Positions 15,152 through 23,932 of a DNA stretch of 64,000 nt are shown here, piece after piece. Origin of the DNA: Methylobacterium hispanicum (GTDB lineage: Bacteria; Pseudomonadota; Alphaproteobacteria; Rhizobiales; Beijerinckiaceae). The stretch covers positions 1 to 64,000 of the forward strand of contig NZ_BPQO01000006.1 of the NCBI RefSeq assembly GCF_022179285.1, written 5' to 3'. A program made the position numbers and the translations under genes. Positions within the stretch are counted from its first letter, which is position 1. Each line of letters opens with the position of its first letter. A model generated the notes under the pieces. That model made no database searches, was not told where the DNA came from, and saw only the letters and a program-made list of their open reading frames with translations.

Positions 15152-16435
15152 TCAGAGGATGGCGGCCGCGTTGATGCGCGCGGCGATGTCGGCGACGAGG
15201 TCGTTCACGGCCTGGCGGTAGCGGCGCACGTTGCGCTTCGCGACGCGGAACACCGGGGCCTCCTCGATGCCGAGATCGGTGGTCAGGCGGCCGGCCCGGA
15301 CCTGCTCCGGGCTGTTCTGGTCGGGCTTGAACTCGACCTTGTAGCCGAGGATGTCGTCGGCGGCCTTGTGGTCGCGCAGGTTGAACTTGAGCGAGTTGAT
15401 CCAAGCCTCGGCATTCGAGGCGCTGATCTTGCGGCCGAGGAACAGGCGGGTGATCCGCATGTGCTCGACGTCGATGTAGTCGGCGCCGCGCACCTGATGG
15501 ATCTGCTGCCAGAGGTCGCCGTCGCTGGCGCAGTTGTCGGTGCCGATGAAGACGAAGCCGCCGTCCGCGATGGCGCCGTCGATATCGACCTCGCCCTGCG
15601 TGACGATCGAGACCTCCGCGGCGAGGAGCTGCTGGCCTTCGACCGATCCGTCCCGCAGGTCGAACGGGATATCGCGGGACGTGTTCACGAGCCCGTAGAT
15701 CTGCCGGTTGGCGAAGGGCTCGAACGGCTTGCCGCCGCTCTGGAAGTCCACGCGGGTCATCAGGCCGAGGATGCGCGGTGCCATGGGGCGGGTGATGACG
15801 GTGGTGCCGTCGGTGTCGAAGACGCGCGCGGCCACGCCCACCGGCAAGATGCGGTCCGAGCCGATCTTCTCCCGAGCATCGATCGCAGCGTCGCGCGAGG
15901 AGTCGTCCACGTCGACCACGGCAACGGCGAGGAGCGCGGAGAGCACCTCCGGCAGGGCGGCGATCACCGGGTTGGCGTCGGTGCCGGTGCGCTGCGCGGT
16001 GTAGCCCGGCACGCCGACGAGGCGGGGTGTGGCGTTGATCTTCTGGGGCGCGTACTTCAACGCCTCCAGGCCCTTGATCACGTTCGCCATGGTGGCGGCG
16101 AGCTTCGCGGCGGCATCCGCTCCCGTGCCTTCGGCACAGCGGATTACGGTGATGTCGGCCGCTTGCGAGCCGGGCGCGAGCTGCGCGTTCACGGCCCGCA
16201 CCGCGTCGGCGAGGTAGCCGCTGCCGAGCTTCGACGTGAAGGTGGTGTCCGAGGAGGTGAACCGCACCGCCTTGTAGGAGGCGAGGTCGGTGCTGACGCC
16301 GGCCGGGAACAGGATGTCGTCCGCGCCCGTGGAGGTCGAGACGAAGGCGATCTTCGAGAAGTCGATCGGTCCGGTCGCCAGGGGCTCGTCGGAAAAGCGC
16401 TGGTCGATTGTGCCGAAGACGGGAGCGGTGGCCAT
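15152..16435 (-). CDS. FI: Tail sheath protein (P2 FI/Mu L type)
   Basis: 427 residues from ATG 16435 (GGAG ribosome site; an ATG 10 codons upstream is less likely). Typical sheath elements are the N-terminal VFGTIDQRFSDEPLATGPID, the middle LVGVPGYTAQRTG, DDSSRDAAIDAREKIGSDRI, and the C-terminal domain HMRITRLFLGRKIS ... WINSLKFNLRDHKA, which gives the sheath-sheath contact. It forms the contractile sheath. A 545-codon frame overlapping it is out of phase and a shadow. Confidence 0.85.
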   Translation of the reverse strand: MATAPVFGTIDQRFSDEPLATGPIDFSKIAFVSTSTGADDILFPAGVSTDLASYKAVRFTSSDTTFTSKLGSGYLADAVRAVNAQLAPGSQAADITVIRCAEGTGADAAAKLAATMANVIKGLEALKYAPQKINATPRLVGVPGYTAQRTGTDANPVIAALPEVLSALLAVAVVDVDDSSRDAAIDAREKIGSDRILPVGVAARVFDTDGTTVITRPMAPRILGLMTRVDFQSGGKPFEPFANRQIYGLVNTSRDIPFDLRDGSVEGQQLLAAEVSIVTQGEVDIDGAIADGGFVFIGTDNCASDGDLWQQIHQVRGADYIDVEHMRITRLFLGRKISASNAEAWINSLKFNLRDHKAADDILGYKVEFKPDQNSPEQVRAGRLTTDLGIEEAPVFRVAKRNVRRYRQAVNDLVADIAARINAAAIL

Positions 16436-16675
16436 GGGTGGTGTCTCCACGCTGAGAGGCCCCACCGGCGAGCCCGGCAGGGGTGAAGGGCGGCCCGGAG
16501 GCCGGTGTCAGGAGCGGGTTTGGTTGTTGCTCCGTCCCGATGGTCGTCAGGAGCGCAACGGCGACGATTGAGTTAGGACAGGGTAGAACGACGGCGGCCG
16601 CTAGTTGCACGCCGGGAAGCCGCTCGCCAGAAGGGTAGCCGCTTCAAGGGAACACATTAGGTCAGAGACATCCGC

Positions 16676-17446
16676 ATGGTCCTCCCACGTCACGTCTTGA
16701 TCGCAACGCCAGCCTATGGAGGCATGGTGACGATACACTTCCACGAGACCGTGACCTCTATCGTGAGGGCGGCTCCAAGCTTCCGTGTCCCGACGAAGAT
16801 TTCCCAACGCCTAATCAGCATGTCCGTCCTTGATCTTGCTCGCAATATTCTCGCGAGCTACGCTTTGGCCAACCAGGATATCACGCATCTGTTTTTTGTT
16901 GATGCCGACATGGGATTTGGGTCGAGCCTGCTGGAGAAGATGCTTGATTTCGACAAACCTGTTGTCAGCGCAATATATCCGGCCAAGCAGCTCAAGGCGG
17001 AGCGGGTGAAAGAGATGGCTGTGTCCGCGCAGAGCGCGGAACGCCTGTTTTCTATGGCGAATGACTTCGTCGCACCAACTGTCATCACGTCGGAGGGGTC
17101 GAACGGACCCATTCTTCAGGTGTCAGACGAGGGTTTTACCCGCGTACATTCAACAGGAGCCGGAGTCCTGCTCATCAAGCGCGAAGTTTTGGAGCGAATG
17201 AAAGAGATCCCCGGGCTTTGGGCCCCAGGGTTCCAGGGAGGGCCGGGATGGGCGAACGGTCTCCTCCAGGCTTTCCGCCCAATCGAGAGCAAACACGGAG
17301 CATTCTACGGTGAGGACTACTCTTTTTGCCATCGCTGGATCGTCGAGTGCGGTGGTGAGATCTGGGCAAACGTGACCGAAGACATCACGCACGTGGGGCA
17401 ATTTGCATTCACGGGACGTTTTGCCGACAAGCTTCGGCCGTCATAA
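16676..17446 (+). CDS. Glycosyltransferase-like protein, antisense insert beside the tail fibre genes
   Basis: 256 residues on the plus strand, within a leftward operon. The N-terminus VLIATPAYGGMVTIHFHETV and the ITHLFFVDADMGF segment give a GT-A fold with an acidic DAD metal/sugar-nucleotide motif; FYGEDYSFCHRWIVECGGEI resembles the acceptor-side ED-x-D region of these enzymes. Composition is lower in GC and codon use differs from the flanking genes, a sign of transfer. It lies between the fibre-assembly gene and the sheath gene. It could modify host envelope sugars (lysogenic conversion) or phage fibres. Function inferred. Confidence 0.7.
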   Translation: MVLPRHVLIATPAYGGMVTIHFHETVTSIVRAAPSFRVPTKISQRLISMSVLDLARNILASYALANQDITHLFFVDADMGFGSSLLEKMLDFDKPVVSAIYPAKQLKAERVKEMAVSAQSAERLFSMANDFVAPTVITSEGSNGPILQVSDEGFTRVHSTGAGVLLIKREVLERMKEIPGLWAPGFQGGPGWANGLLQAFRPIESKHGAFYGEDYSFCHRWIVECGGEIWANVTEDITHVGQFAFTGRFADKLRPS

Positions 17447-17494
17447 CGATTCCGAGCCAGCCCGAGGCTTGGGCGTCCAAACGTTCGAGCAGGC

Positions 17495-17944
17495 TCAAGC
17501 CGGCCACAACGCGTCATCCGCAACGTTCGCGATGACCGCACCCGCTCGGATACGAGCCTTCAGCTCAGTGCCCGCGAAAATGAGATCCTTTTTCCGCGTG
17601 CCCATCGTGTCGCCCATCTCGATCACCGCCTGGGCGTCCATGGCGACGAGCGTGTTGTCCTCGGCGATCCAGCCGAACGGCTTGCCGTCGCCGTACCAGA
17701 AGATGTCGCCGATCTGGGCGCCGGCCGCTGCCGCCCGCGACGCCCGGGCATAGGCGTCGCGGATGTTGTCCTGGTCCTTCGGGCGGGACTGGAAGTGGTG
17801 GCCGTGGCACGCGAAGCCCGCTTGGGTGCGGCGCTCGACCTCGGCATCCACCATCGCGCAGAGCGCATCCACGCTCGGTCCGGGCGGCGCCTCGCCCTCG
17901 GGCGTGAAAATCGCGTCGGAGAGCGGGTCGATCGTGCTCGGCAT
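17495..17944 (-). CDS. Tail fibre assembly-type protein with DUF4376 domain
   Basis: 149 residues. VDALCAMVDAEVERRTQAGF followed by RDAYARASRAAAAGA and a C-terminal helix (DTMGTRKKDLIFAGTELKAR) is the DUF4376 pattern found in fibre-assembly or fibre-tip proteins. The stop lies 1 bp from the Gly-rich fibre gene upstream, so it is cotranslated. It probably helps fold or cap the fibre. It ends opposite the convergent glycosyltransferase gene. Confidence 0.65.
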   Translation of the reverse strand: MPSTIDPLSDAIFTPEGEAPPGPSVDALCAMVDAEVERRTQAGFACHGHHFQSRPKDQDNIRDAYARASRAAAAGAQIGDIFWYGDGKPFGWIAEDNTLVAMDAQAVIEMGDTMGTRKKDLIFAGTELKARIRAGAVIANVADDALWPA

Positions 17945-17945
17945 G

Positions 17946-19835
17946 TCAGAGGCTCAGCGCTGTCGTGGCCGCGGTCTCGCCCGTGGCCGTCGTCGGAGCC
18001 GTGCTCGTCTGGGCGCCGAACACGGAGGATGTGGTGCCTGCGCCGAGGTTGTAGGTCGTGATCAGGCCGCCGTAGCCGGCCCCGCCACCCTTGCCGACCG
18101 CCCCCCCGACCGTGCTGGTGCCGCCGCTTCCGCCGCTGCCTCCGCTCACGTCCAGGCAGTTCGTCGCCGTGGCGCCGGTCAGGAAGCGGTAGACGACCTG
18201 CAGCCAACCGCCCGCGCCGCCAGCGCCGCCGCCGCCGCCGCCGGCCGCGTTCGGCACCGACGTTCCGTTCGCCCCGTTGCCGCCGCGGGCACGGATGGCT
18301 GCAGCCGCAGTCGAGGCACCGCGGTTGATGGTGCGAGCGAAGACGAACACGATACCGCCGCTCGCACCGCCGCCGCCGCCAGCGCCGCCGCCATTTGTCC
18401 CGCCGTCACCTCCGCCACTGCCGCCGCCGGCCCCACCCGCGCCGCCGCCCGTGACGGGGCCGGCCGCCGAGAGAGGATCAGTCGCGGCACGTCGTGGCCG
18501 GAAGAGCGAGGTGGCGAGCGTGCCGGCGCGCGCCGACCCGCCTGCGAAGCCCGAACTCCCCCCCGCACCGCCCGTGCCCGTACCCGTGCCGCCCGCAACG
18601 ACGGTTCCTGCTGTGGCAGCGGAGCCTTGACTGCCAGTGTTGGTTGCGGGGCTGCCCGGCGCACCGGTTGCGCCCGCCACGCCGCCGCCGAGTGAACCAG
18701 AGGCAAGCGCCGAGGCGCCCGTCTGCGTCGTTGCGGCCGCTGCGAGCCGCCCGATGTAGCCCGAGGTCAGCCCCGAGATGTTGAGCGTGCCCTTCACGAA
18801 CAGGCGGTGGCCCGCCGTGTCGATGATCGCCGAGCCCGAGAGCGTGACGTTGTTGTAGAAGGTGTCCCGTGTCAGGGTCGTCGTGCCCGAGGACGCCGTC
18901 AGGTCGCCGTCCGAGCCGTCGCCGAACCACATCAGGTCGTTGGCGGGCGCGTCACTCGTCGAGAACTGGGTGACCGATTCCTTGACCCGAGCAGGGTTCA
19001 TGACGGTCGTGGTGTCGGTGCCGTCTTGCGCCTGCGCGGTCGTCGAGAACTGCGTGCTGTCGAGAAGCCGCCGGGTGGCGCTGTTCAGGTACAGAAAGGC
19101 GCCGAGCCCGCTCCGATGCCAGCGCTGCCCCTCGACAGGCGAGCTGGGATCGGCGCCGACCGGGGTCAGCACCGTGCCCGAGAGGAAGGTCTGGAGCGCC
19201 CCCCAGCTCTGGGCGATGCCGAGGAAGGCGAAGATCCGGGTGACGCCGCCGAGATAGCCCTTCAGCGTGCCGCCGTTGTTCCAGATCGCGCCTTCGGTCG
19301 CGGCGGACGGATCCGTGCCCGTCGGCAGCACGATCGAGGCGCGCCCGGCCGCTGGCGCGACGAAGCTCTGCTGACCCGTGAAGGCGCGCGAGCCGTCCTG
19401 CGCGATGAACCCGGTGGTGTCTGGAGCCGGCCCGCGGATGTCGACTGCGTTCGCGATGTTCGGGACGAGGCCGCCAACGCCGACATAGAGGCCAGAGGCC
19501 GGAGGCGTGCCCTGCCCCCCTGTCCAGCCGGAGACCTGGAGGACGCGCCGCCCTCCATCGGTGGCGACCCCGAACTGCGGCGTCCAGCCGGCATTTCCCT
19601 GTGCGCCGATCGGACCGACGAGGTCGGGCCCGGGCACGTAGCCGGTCGGGCCGAGCAGATCGAGACGGGTTCCGACCCAGCGGTGCGGCACCCGCAGCGA
19701 GGTCAGGGCGCGGGAGACAAGGTCGATGAGGGCCTGCGCGCGCGAGGCCTGCTCGGCCGCCGTGCGGCTGGCGGCGTCCGCATTCGCGAGCGCGAGGGTA
19801 AGCTGCGAGAGCGCAGTCGAGACCGCGTCGGCCAT
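17946..19835 (-). CDS. Large glycine-rich tail fibre protein
   Basis: 629 residues. The N-terminal coiled coil (MADAVSTALSQLTLALANAD) leads to Gly/Pro-rich linkers (GPTGYVPGPDLVGPIGAQG), repeated fibre modules (a segment starting ATEGAIWNNGGTLKGYLGGV and one starting SPVEGQRWHRSGLGAFLYLN), and a long poly-Gly C-terminal domain (about 370-600). Glycine-rich tips resemble the polyglycine-II sandwich receptor-binding domains of phage adhesins. This is likely the main receptor-binding fibre. Its smaller Gly-rich neighbour (19840-20577) may be a second one. Confidence 0.7.
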   Translation of the reverse strand: MADAVSTALSQLTLALANADAASRTAAEQASRAQALIDLVSRALTSLRVPHRWVGTRLDLLGPTGYVPGPDLVGPIGAQGNAGWTPQFGVATDGGRRVLQVSGWTGGQGTPPASGLYVGVGGLVPNIANAVDIRGPAPDTTGFIAQDGSRAFTGQQSFVAPAAGRASIVLPTGTDPSAATEGAIWNNGGTLKGYLGGVTRIFAFLGIAQSWGALQTFLSGTVLTPVGADPSSPVEGQRWHRSGLGAFLYLNSATRRLLDSTQFSTTAQAQDGTDTTTVMNPARVKESVTQFSTSDAPANDLMWFGDGSDGDLTASSGTTTLTRDTFYNNVTLSGSAIIDTAGHRLFVKGTLNISGLTSGYIGRLAAAATTQTGASALASGSLGGGVAGATGAPGSPATNTGSQGSAATAGTVVAGGTGTGTGGAGGSSGFAGGSARAGTLATSLFRPRRAATDPLSAAGPVTGGGAGGAGGGSGGGDGGTNGGGAGGGGGASGGIVFVFARTINRGASTAAAAIRARGGNGANGTSVPNAAGGGGGGAGGAGGWLQVVYRFLTGATATNCLDVSGGSGGSGGTSTVGGAVGKGGGAGYGGLITTYNLGAGTTSSVFGAQTSTAPTTATGETAATTALSL

Positions 19836-19839
19836 AGGG

Positions 19840-20577
19840 CTACCACTCGATGACGATGAGGCCCGGCCCGCCCTTATTGGGCGCTACGGGAACGGTGCAT
19901 ACGATCTGGGTGCCGGGCGAGAGGCCGGAGATCTCCTTCAGGCAGAAGGCGCCGCCCCCGCTGCCGTAAACCGTGGCGCTGCCCTGGCCGGTGTTCGGCA
20001 GGACCCCGCCAGCGCCGCCGCCGGGCAAGCCGCCCGCTCCACCGGCGTCGAGCAGCGCCGAGCCGGCCGCTCCCGCTCCGCCGTTGCTGCTCCCGCGTGG
20101 GCCGCAGCCCAGGAAGTCGATGCTGTCGAGCCAGCCGCTGCCCCCAATCGGGCCGCCGAAGGAGCCGGGCAGGAACAGATTGCCGGGCGAGCCTCCATTG
20201 TAACCGGCGGCGGCCGCACCGTTGCGGTTGATGTCGCCGCCGGTTGCCACGCCACCCGCGCCCGGGCCGCTCGTCGTTCCGGCCTTGCCGCCGCCGGCCG
20301 TGAAGTAGGTGCCGAACTGGACGTCGCCGCCGTCGATACCGGCGTTGTTGTTGTTGTTGCCTCCGCCGACGCCCCAGGCCCGCACGCGGATCCTGTTGCA
20401 GCCGCTGGGCACGGTCCACGTACCCGTGGCGCTGATGAAGGCGATCTGGCCGGCCCCGTAGGGCCCCGTGTAGGGCCGCAGTGCAGTGGGCAGGCCCGGG
20501 CCGTTGTTGAGGCCGGGAAAGCCGGAGCCTGACGAGGCGGCGGTGCTCGACTGCAGGCGGGAGAGGATGCGGTTCAT
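19840..20577 (-). CDS. Glycine-rich tail fibre or tip protein
   Basis: 245 residues from ATG 20577. After MNRILSRLQSSTAASSGSGF there is an ATGTWTVPSGCNRIRVRAWG segment, the conserved entry to Gly-rich fibre-tip domains, then a long Gly/Asn run and a C-terminus PNKGGPGLIVIEW. That start-strand and ending IVIEW mark a complete polyglycine-sandwich domain as in phage tip adhesins. It overlaps none of its neighbours and lies 5 bp from the large fibre gene. Confidence 0.65.
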   Translation of the reverse strand: MNRILSRLQSSTAASSGSGFPGLNNGPGLPTALRPYTGPYGAGQIAFISATGTWTVPSGCNRIRVRAWGVGGGNNNNNAGIDGGDVQFGTYFTAGGGKAGTTSGPGAGGVATGGDINRNGAAAAGYNGGSPGNLFLPGSFGGPIGGSGWLDSIDFLGCGPRGSSNGGAGAAGSALLDAGGAGGLPGGGAGGVLPNTGQGSATVYGSGGGAFCLKEISGLSPGTQIVCTVPVAPNKGGPGLIVIEW

Positions 20578-20588
20578 CGGCGTGCGCC

Positions 20589-20930
20589 TCAGCCCTGGAG
20601 TGCGAGGAGGTTGGCGGAGACGCCGACGGCGGACGCCTGGACGAAGACCTTCCAGCCGTCGCCCATCGGGATCGGCCAGCGCGCGAGCACGCCGTTCGGC
20701 TCGAGCGGCGCGTCCCACTCGACGTAGTCGGCGAGCGCAGGCGCGTTGACGCCGGCCTTGGTGATCGCGACGCGGACCGAGATCGCGGAGCCGGTGCGGT
20801 TGCAGAGGTTGAGCTGATGCGTGCCGGCCGTGACCGCCTGGCCGTTGGCGCTGTTCGCCGAGGCGGTCAGCTCGGTCAGAGTCGTCGCGGCGAGGTCGGC
20901 CGCGAACTTGTTGGCGACGAAGTTCGACAT
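20589..20930 (-). CDS. Small fibre-associated protein
   Basis: 113 residues: MSNFVANKFAADLAATTLTE, then a beta sandwich with GTHQLNLCNRTGSAISVRVA and EWDAPLEPNGVLARWPIPMG. Small proteins of this kind, with a strand-rich centre and acidic loop, are seen between fibre genes in Methylobacterium-type prophages. Probably a virion component; no family name assigned. Confidence 0.55.
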   Translation of the reverse strand: MSNFVANKFAADLAATTLTELTASANSANGQAVTAGTHQLNLCNRTGSAISVRVAITKAGVNAPALADYVEWDAPLEPNGVLARWPIPMGDGWKVFVQASAVGVSANLLALQG

Positions 20931-20937
20931 GCTGTCC

Positions 20938-21519
20938 TCAGAAGCTACCGATGTGGAGGAGGCGGCCGGGCGAGACCACGGCCTGGATCGCAGCGGCCAC
21001 CCCGTGAGGGTGGGTCATCTTGGTCAGGAGCTGACCGTCGATCGTCTCTTGATCGGTGGCGAAGGGCGGGATCGCCTGGAAGACGAAGTCCTGCGTCGCG
21101 AAGGAGCCGGGCGAGGCGTTGATGAAGATGTTGGCCGTCTCCGAGACCACGATCACGGCCTGGATCGTCAGCTCGTCGAAGGCGCCCTCCGCGATCGTGA
21201 GCTTCTGGGTTTCAGGGGTTGAGCCGACGAAGAGAAGGAGGCCGTTCGCGTCGATTAGGCCGAACTCGCGGATCGTGAACCCGCCCGTGTTCTGGTCCAC
21301 GATGCCGGTGACGGTGACTTGGTTGCCGGAGCGCACCGCGCTCTGGATCCCGAGAGTGGCGCGCGGGCCGTAAAGGGCGGTCTGCGTCTCCAGCGGCGTG
21401 ATCGCCGCGCCGTTGCCATCGCCCACGACGAGCGAGGAGAGCGTGAGCGGGGCCGTGCCCGCGATGGCGGCCGCTATGGCAGCCTGACCCTGGAGGGTCG
21501 GGATCACGGAGAAGGCCAT
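20938..21519 (-). CDS. Tail fibre N-terminal (tail-collar, DUF3751-type) protein
   Basis: 193 residues. MAFSVIPTLQGQAAIAAAIA, SSLVVGDGNGAAITPLETQT and TGIVDQNTGGFTIREFGLID form the tail-collar fibre N-terminal domain (DUF3751) that plugs P2 gpH-type fibres into the baseplate. Here it stands alone, so the distal fibre parts are encoded by separate downstream genes (20589 to 17946). Lies directly after gpI, as H does in P2. Confidence 0.75.
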   Translation of the reverse strand: MAFSVIPTLQGQAAIAAAIAGTAPLTLSSLVVGDGNGAAITPLETQTALYGPRATLGIQSAVRSGNQVTVTGIVDQNTGGFTIREFGLIDANGLLLFVGSTPETQKLTIAEGAFDELTIQAVIVVSETANIFINASPGSFATQDFVFQAIPPFATDQETIDGQLLTKMTHPHGVAAAIQAVVSPGRLLHIGSF

Positions 21520-21529
21520 CGGCGTCCCG

Positions 21530-22195
21530 TCAGGTCGGAGAGGTGATGCGCAGGGTACGGCGCAGGAACAGGCCGCCGCCGACGAAGGTCAGGCTGGGCG
21601 GCGGCGTGAGCGTGAGGATCTTGAGCGCCTGGTAGATCGCGAGCCGGCGCCGGGTGGACGGCACGGCGCCGATGAAGGCGCTCCCGCTCGACCGCCGGGC
21701 GGGCCGCACCCGATCCAGCTTGGTGTGCGCGTTCTTGGCCGCGTTCGCGGTCGCCACGAGCCGGGAGAAATCTGCGGCGTACCAGGGCAGATCCGTGCCG
21801 AGGTCTACGGCAAGGTCGAAGGTGTAGGGTTGGCGGTACGAGGGCGCCTCGAACCACTCGACGATGGTGATCCCGAACTGGAAGGGGCGCAGCGCCAGGT
21901 CGAGGGCTGGGCGTGTGCCCTTGACCCGGTGATAGGCGAAGGATCCCGCGACTGCCTCGCGCCGCTGCGCAATCGACCACCCGGAGGAGTAGGCGTCGAC
22001 CGAGCGCTCGGCGGCGAGGTGAGGCAGCCACGGCTCGGGGCAGGTCGCAGCGAGCCGCGCGGTCGGGATCAAGCCCACGGGATCGCGAGCGACGAGGTCG
22101 GCATCGACCGCGTCGATGGCGCGCTCCCAATCCGTCGCGCCCGGCGGGAGGAGCGAGACCGTCCAGATCGGCTCGAAGACGGCGCGCCACCACAT
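21530..22195 (-). CDS. I: Baseplate protein I (P2 gpI)
   Basis: 221 residues from ATG 22195, whose codon overlaps the stop of gpJ (TGATG). Family features include LLPPGATDWERAIDAVDADL, LPHLAAERSVDAYSSGWSIA and QRREAVAGSFAYHRVKGT, characteristic of phage tail protein I, a baseplate wedge component that works with gpJ and carries the fibres. A longer frame starting upstream is out of order with gpJ and is not used. Confidence 0.8.
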   Translation of the reverse strand: MWWRAVFEPIWTVSLLPPGATDWERAIDAVDADLVARDPVGLIPTARLAATCPEPWLPHLAAERSVDAYSSGWSIAQRREAVAGSFAYHRVKGTRPALDLALRPFQFGITIVEWFEAPSYRQPYTFDLAVDLGTDLPWYAADFSRLVATANAAKNAHTKLDRVRPARRSSGSAFIGAVPSTRRRLAIYQALKILTLTPPPSLTFVGGGLFLRRTLRITSPT

Positions 22196-23286
22196 CACAC
22201 GATCTCGACCGTGAGGGAGACGTCGCCCAGGATGGCGATCTGGTTGTAGGCGACCGCAAGATCGGTTGGTGGCTGCGACACGACCACGTTGGGTATTGTC
22301 GGGAGCCCATCGGCGTTCGCGCAGGACAGCGCTGTCTCTAACCCTGAGAGCGTGCGCGCGACGCCCGAATATTGCTGCGACACCTCGTAGGCGGCGAGGT
22401 TGGCCCGCGCCTGTGCAAGCAGAGCATCGGCATCGGCGCCAGCCGGTATGTAGAGGGTCGCGGCCACGCCGTAGGTCAGCGGCTGGTTCGCCATCACCGA
22501 GACCTTGGCGCCGAGCGGGCGCACCGATTGTGCGTCGCGCGCGGTGCGGACGCGGACCGCGCCGGTCTCGTCGATGACGAAGAAGGCATCGAGGCGCCGC
22601 GCGACCGCGTCGAGGACGCCCGCCGAGGGCACGCCGCCGGGAAGGTTCGACTGTACGACGACGTAGACCTCGCCGGCGGGCACAAAGCCGTCCTCGGGAC
22701 CATAGACGCCGACGCCGCGGACGAGGACGTTCGGATGCGCCTGACCCGCATGGTAGGCGTAAGCCCCCTTCGGCCCGGCCACCGAGAGGGCCTCCCAGGC
22801 GAGCAGGGCGGAGGAGCGCAGCGACTCGTCGTCCTCGTACCAGGCGGCGAGGATGCCGGCGGCCTCCATGTAAGGCTGCCACGTCCAGAGCGGCGGGACG
22901 TCGTCGGGCCGAACGTTCGGCTCCAGGACCAGCGTCGGATCCTCGGAGGCGATCGAACGGCGCACGGTCATGTAATCGGCCGCGCGCTGATCGAGCATCG
23001 GTCCCGTGGCCGACCCGAGGAAGGTCTGCGCCACGGCCTCGTCGATCATCTGGCGGCGTAGAACCGTGCGGTGCACGGCCACGCGGGTGACGCGCACCGC
23101 GGGATCGGAGTCCACATTCGCGACGTCGTAGGCGATGCCCGCCGCCGCCATCTCAGCGAGCAGCCTCGCCTTGGAGGTGTCGAGGAGCGTGTCGAAGGCC
23201 TGCGCCGCCAAGGCGGGAGGAGGTCCGAGCTTGAGCAGCGCCGGCGCAGCGAAGCGCGCCGTAACGGGCGTCGGGGTCAGAGCCAT
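22195..23286 (-). CDS. J: Baseplate J protein (P2 gpJ/gp47 family)
   Basis: 363 residues. Contains QAFDTLLDTSKARLLAEMAA, LRRQMIDEAVAQTFLGSATG, and GPKGAYAYHAGQAHPNVLVR, consistent with the baseplate J-like domain, then the C-terminal NQPLTYGVAATLYIPAGADA and LTVEIV. gpJ is a structural wedge protein at the periphery of the contractile baseplate. Sits between gp25/W and I, in P2 order. Confidence 0.85.
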   Translation of the reverse strand: MALTPTPVTARFAAPALLKLGPPPALAAQAFDTLLDTSKARLLAEMAAAGIAYDVANVDSDPAVRVTRVAVHRTVLRRQMIDEAVAQTFLGSATGPMLDQRAADYMTVRRSIASEDPTLVLEPNVRPDDVPPLWTWQPYMEAAGILAAWYEDDESLRSSALLAWEALSVAGPKGAYAYHAGQAHPNVLVRGVGVYGPEDGFVPAGEVYVVVQSNLPGGVPSAGVLDAVARRLDAFFVIDETGAVRVRTARDAQSVRPLGAKVSVMANQPLTYGVAATLYIPAGADADALLAQARANLAAYEVSQQYSGVARTLSGLETALSCANADGLPTIPNVVVSQPPTDLAVAYNQIAILGDVSLTVEIV

Positions 23287-23302
23287 AGCCGCGTCTCCCC
23301 GC

Positions 23303-23719
23303 TCAGATCGGAAGCTCGTCGAAGAACAGGCTGCCGTCGCCGTTGACCCCGATGCCGATGAAGCGGAGTGCGGCTTCCTCGGTCAGGTCGCCGAGATGCC
23401 CGTTCGGGCGGTAGGCGACCTGCATGACGAAGCTCACCGTGCCGACGCGGACCTCCTCGTCGGACGGCGCGACCCTGACGCGGACGACGCGCAGGCGCGG
23501 TTCCCAGATCACGATCGACAGCGCAAAGACGGCGGACGCGAGCGCGAGCAGGTTGGGCGTGATCCGGCGGCCGAGAAGGCGGCGCAAGCCGCCCCCGAAG
23601 GTGCGCAACGTGATCATATCGCCGATCTCGGTCTCGAAGATCACGTCCACCGACTGCAGCGTGTGCTCCCAGCCGGTGAGGGGCTGTCCGGTGAAGCGGT
23701 TCAGGCCGTATGAGGTCAC
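23303..23719 (-). CDS. W: Baseplate wedge protein gpW/gp25
   Basis: 138 residues. The signature of the gp25/lysozyme-like family is visible: LNRFTGQPLTGWEHTLQSV, RTFGGGLRRLLGRRI, and ALSIVIWEPRLRVVRVRVAP. gp25 contacts sheath and wedge in contractile systems. P2 order (V, W, J, I) is preserved with one small extra gene between V and W. Confidence 0.85.
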   Translation of the reverse strand: MTSYGLNRFTGQPLTGWEHTLQSVDVIFETEIGDMITLRTFGGGLRRLLGRRITPNLLALASAVFALSIVIWEPRLRVVRVRVAPSDEEVRVGTVSFVMQVAYRPNGHLGDLTEEAALRFIGIGVNGDGSLFFDELPI

Positions 23720-23723
23720 GGTG

Positions 23724-23918
23724 CTACCGGGCGCGGTCCGGCTTCTGCGCGGCCGGGGCGAGCGCGGACGCCTTTTCCTCGACCGGCGTAATCCGGCCCA
23801 TGTCGCGCTCGTAGAGCGCCTCGGCCTCGGTCAGCTCGATCACGTCGCCGACCTTCGTGCCATGCGGGAAGGCGTCGAGGTTGGCGGTCTCACCAACCCG
23901 ATAGCGGGTCTTCGTCAT
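23724..23918 (-). CDS. Hypothetical small protein between gpV and gp25
   Basis: 64 residues, MTKTRYRVGETANLDAFPHG, followed by KVGDVIELTEAEALYERDMG and a Pro/Ala-rich end. The pattern (basic start, turn, two strands, helix at DEAEALYERDM) resembles small accessory head or tail proteins but no family is recognised. It lies 4 bp from gp25, so it is cotranslated. Confidence 0.55.
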   Translation of the reverse strand: MTKTRYRVGETANLDAFPHGTKVGDVIELTEAEALYERDMGRITPVEEKASALAPAAQKPDRAR

Positions 23919-23932
23919 GGTGCTGCTCCTGC

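Noticed and set aside
14973..16610. 545-codon open frame on the minus strand over the sheath gene
   Set aside because: It is out of phase with the clear sheath protein, extremely Arg/Pro-rich, and a typical GC-skew shadow.
17763..20532. Gly-codon tracts suggesting a repeat array or CRISPR-like pattern
   Set aside because: The repetition is Gly-rich coding sequence of fibre tips, without regular spacers of constant length.
17946..21519. Possible diversity-generating retroelement target in the fibre genes
   Set aside because: No reverse transcriptase, accessory protein or template repeat was found anywhere in the window.
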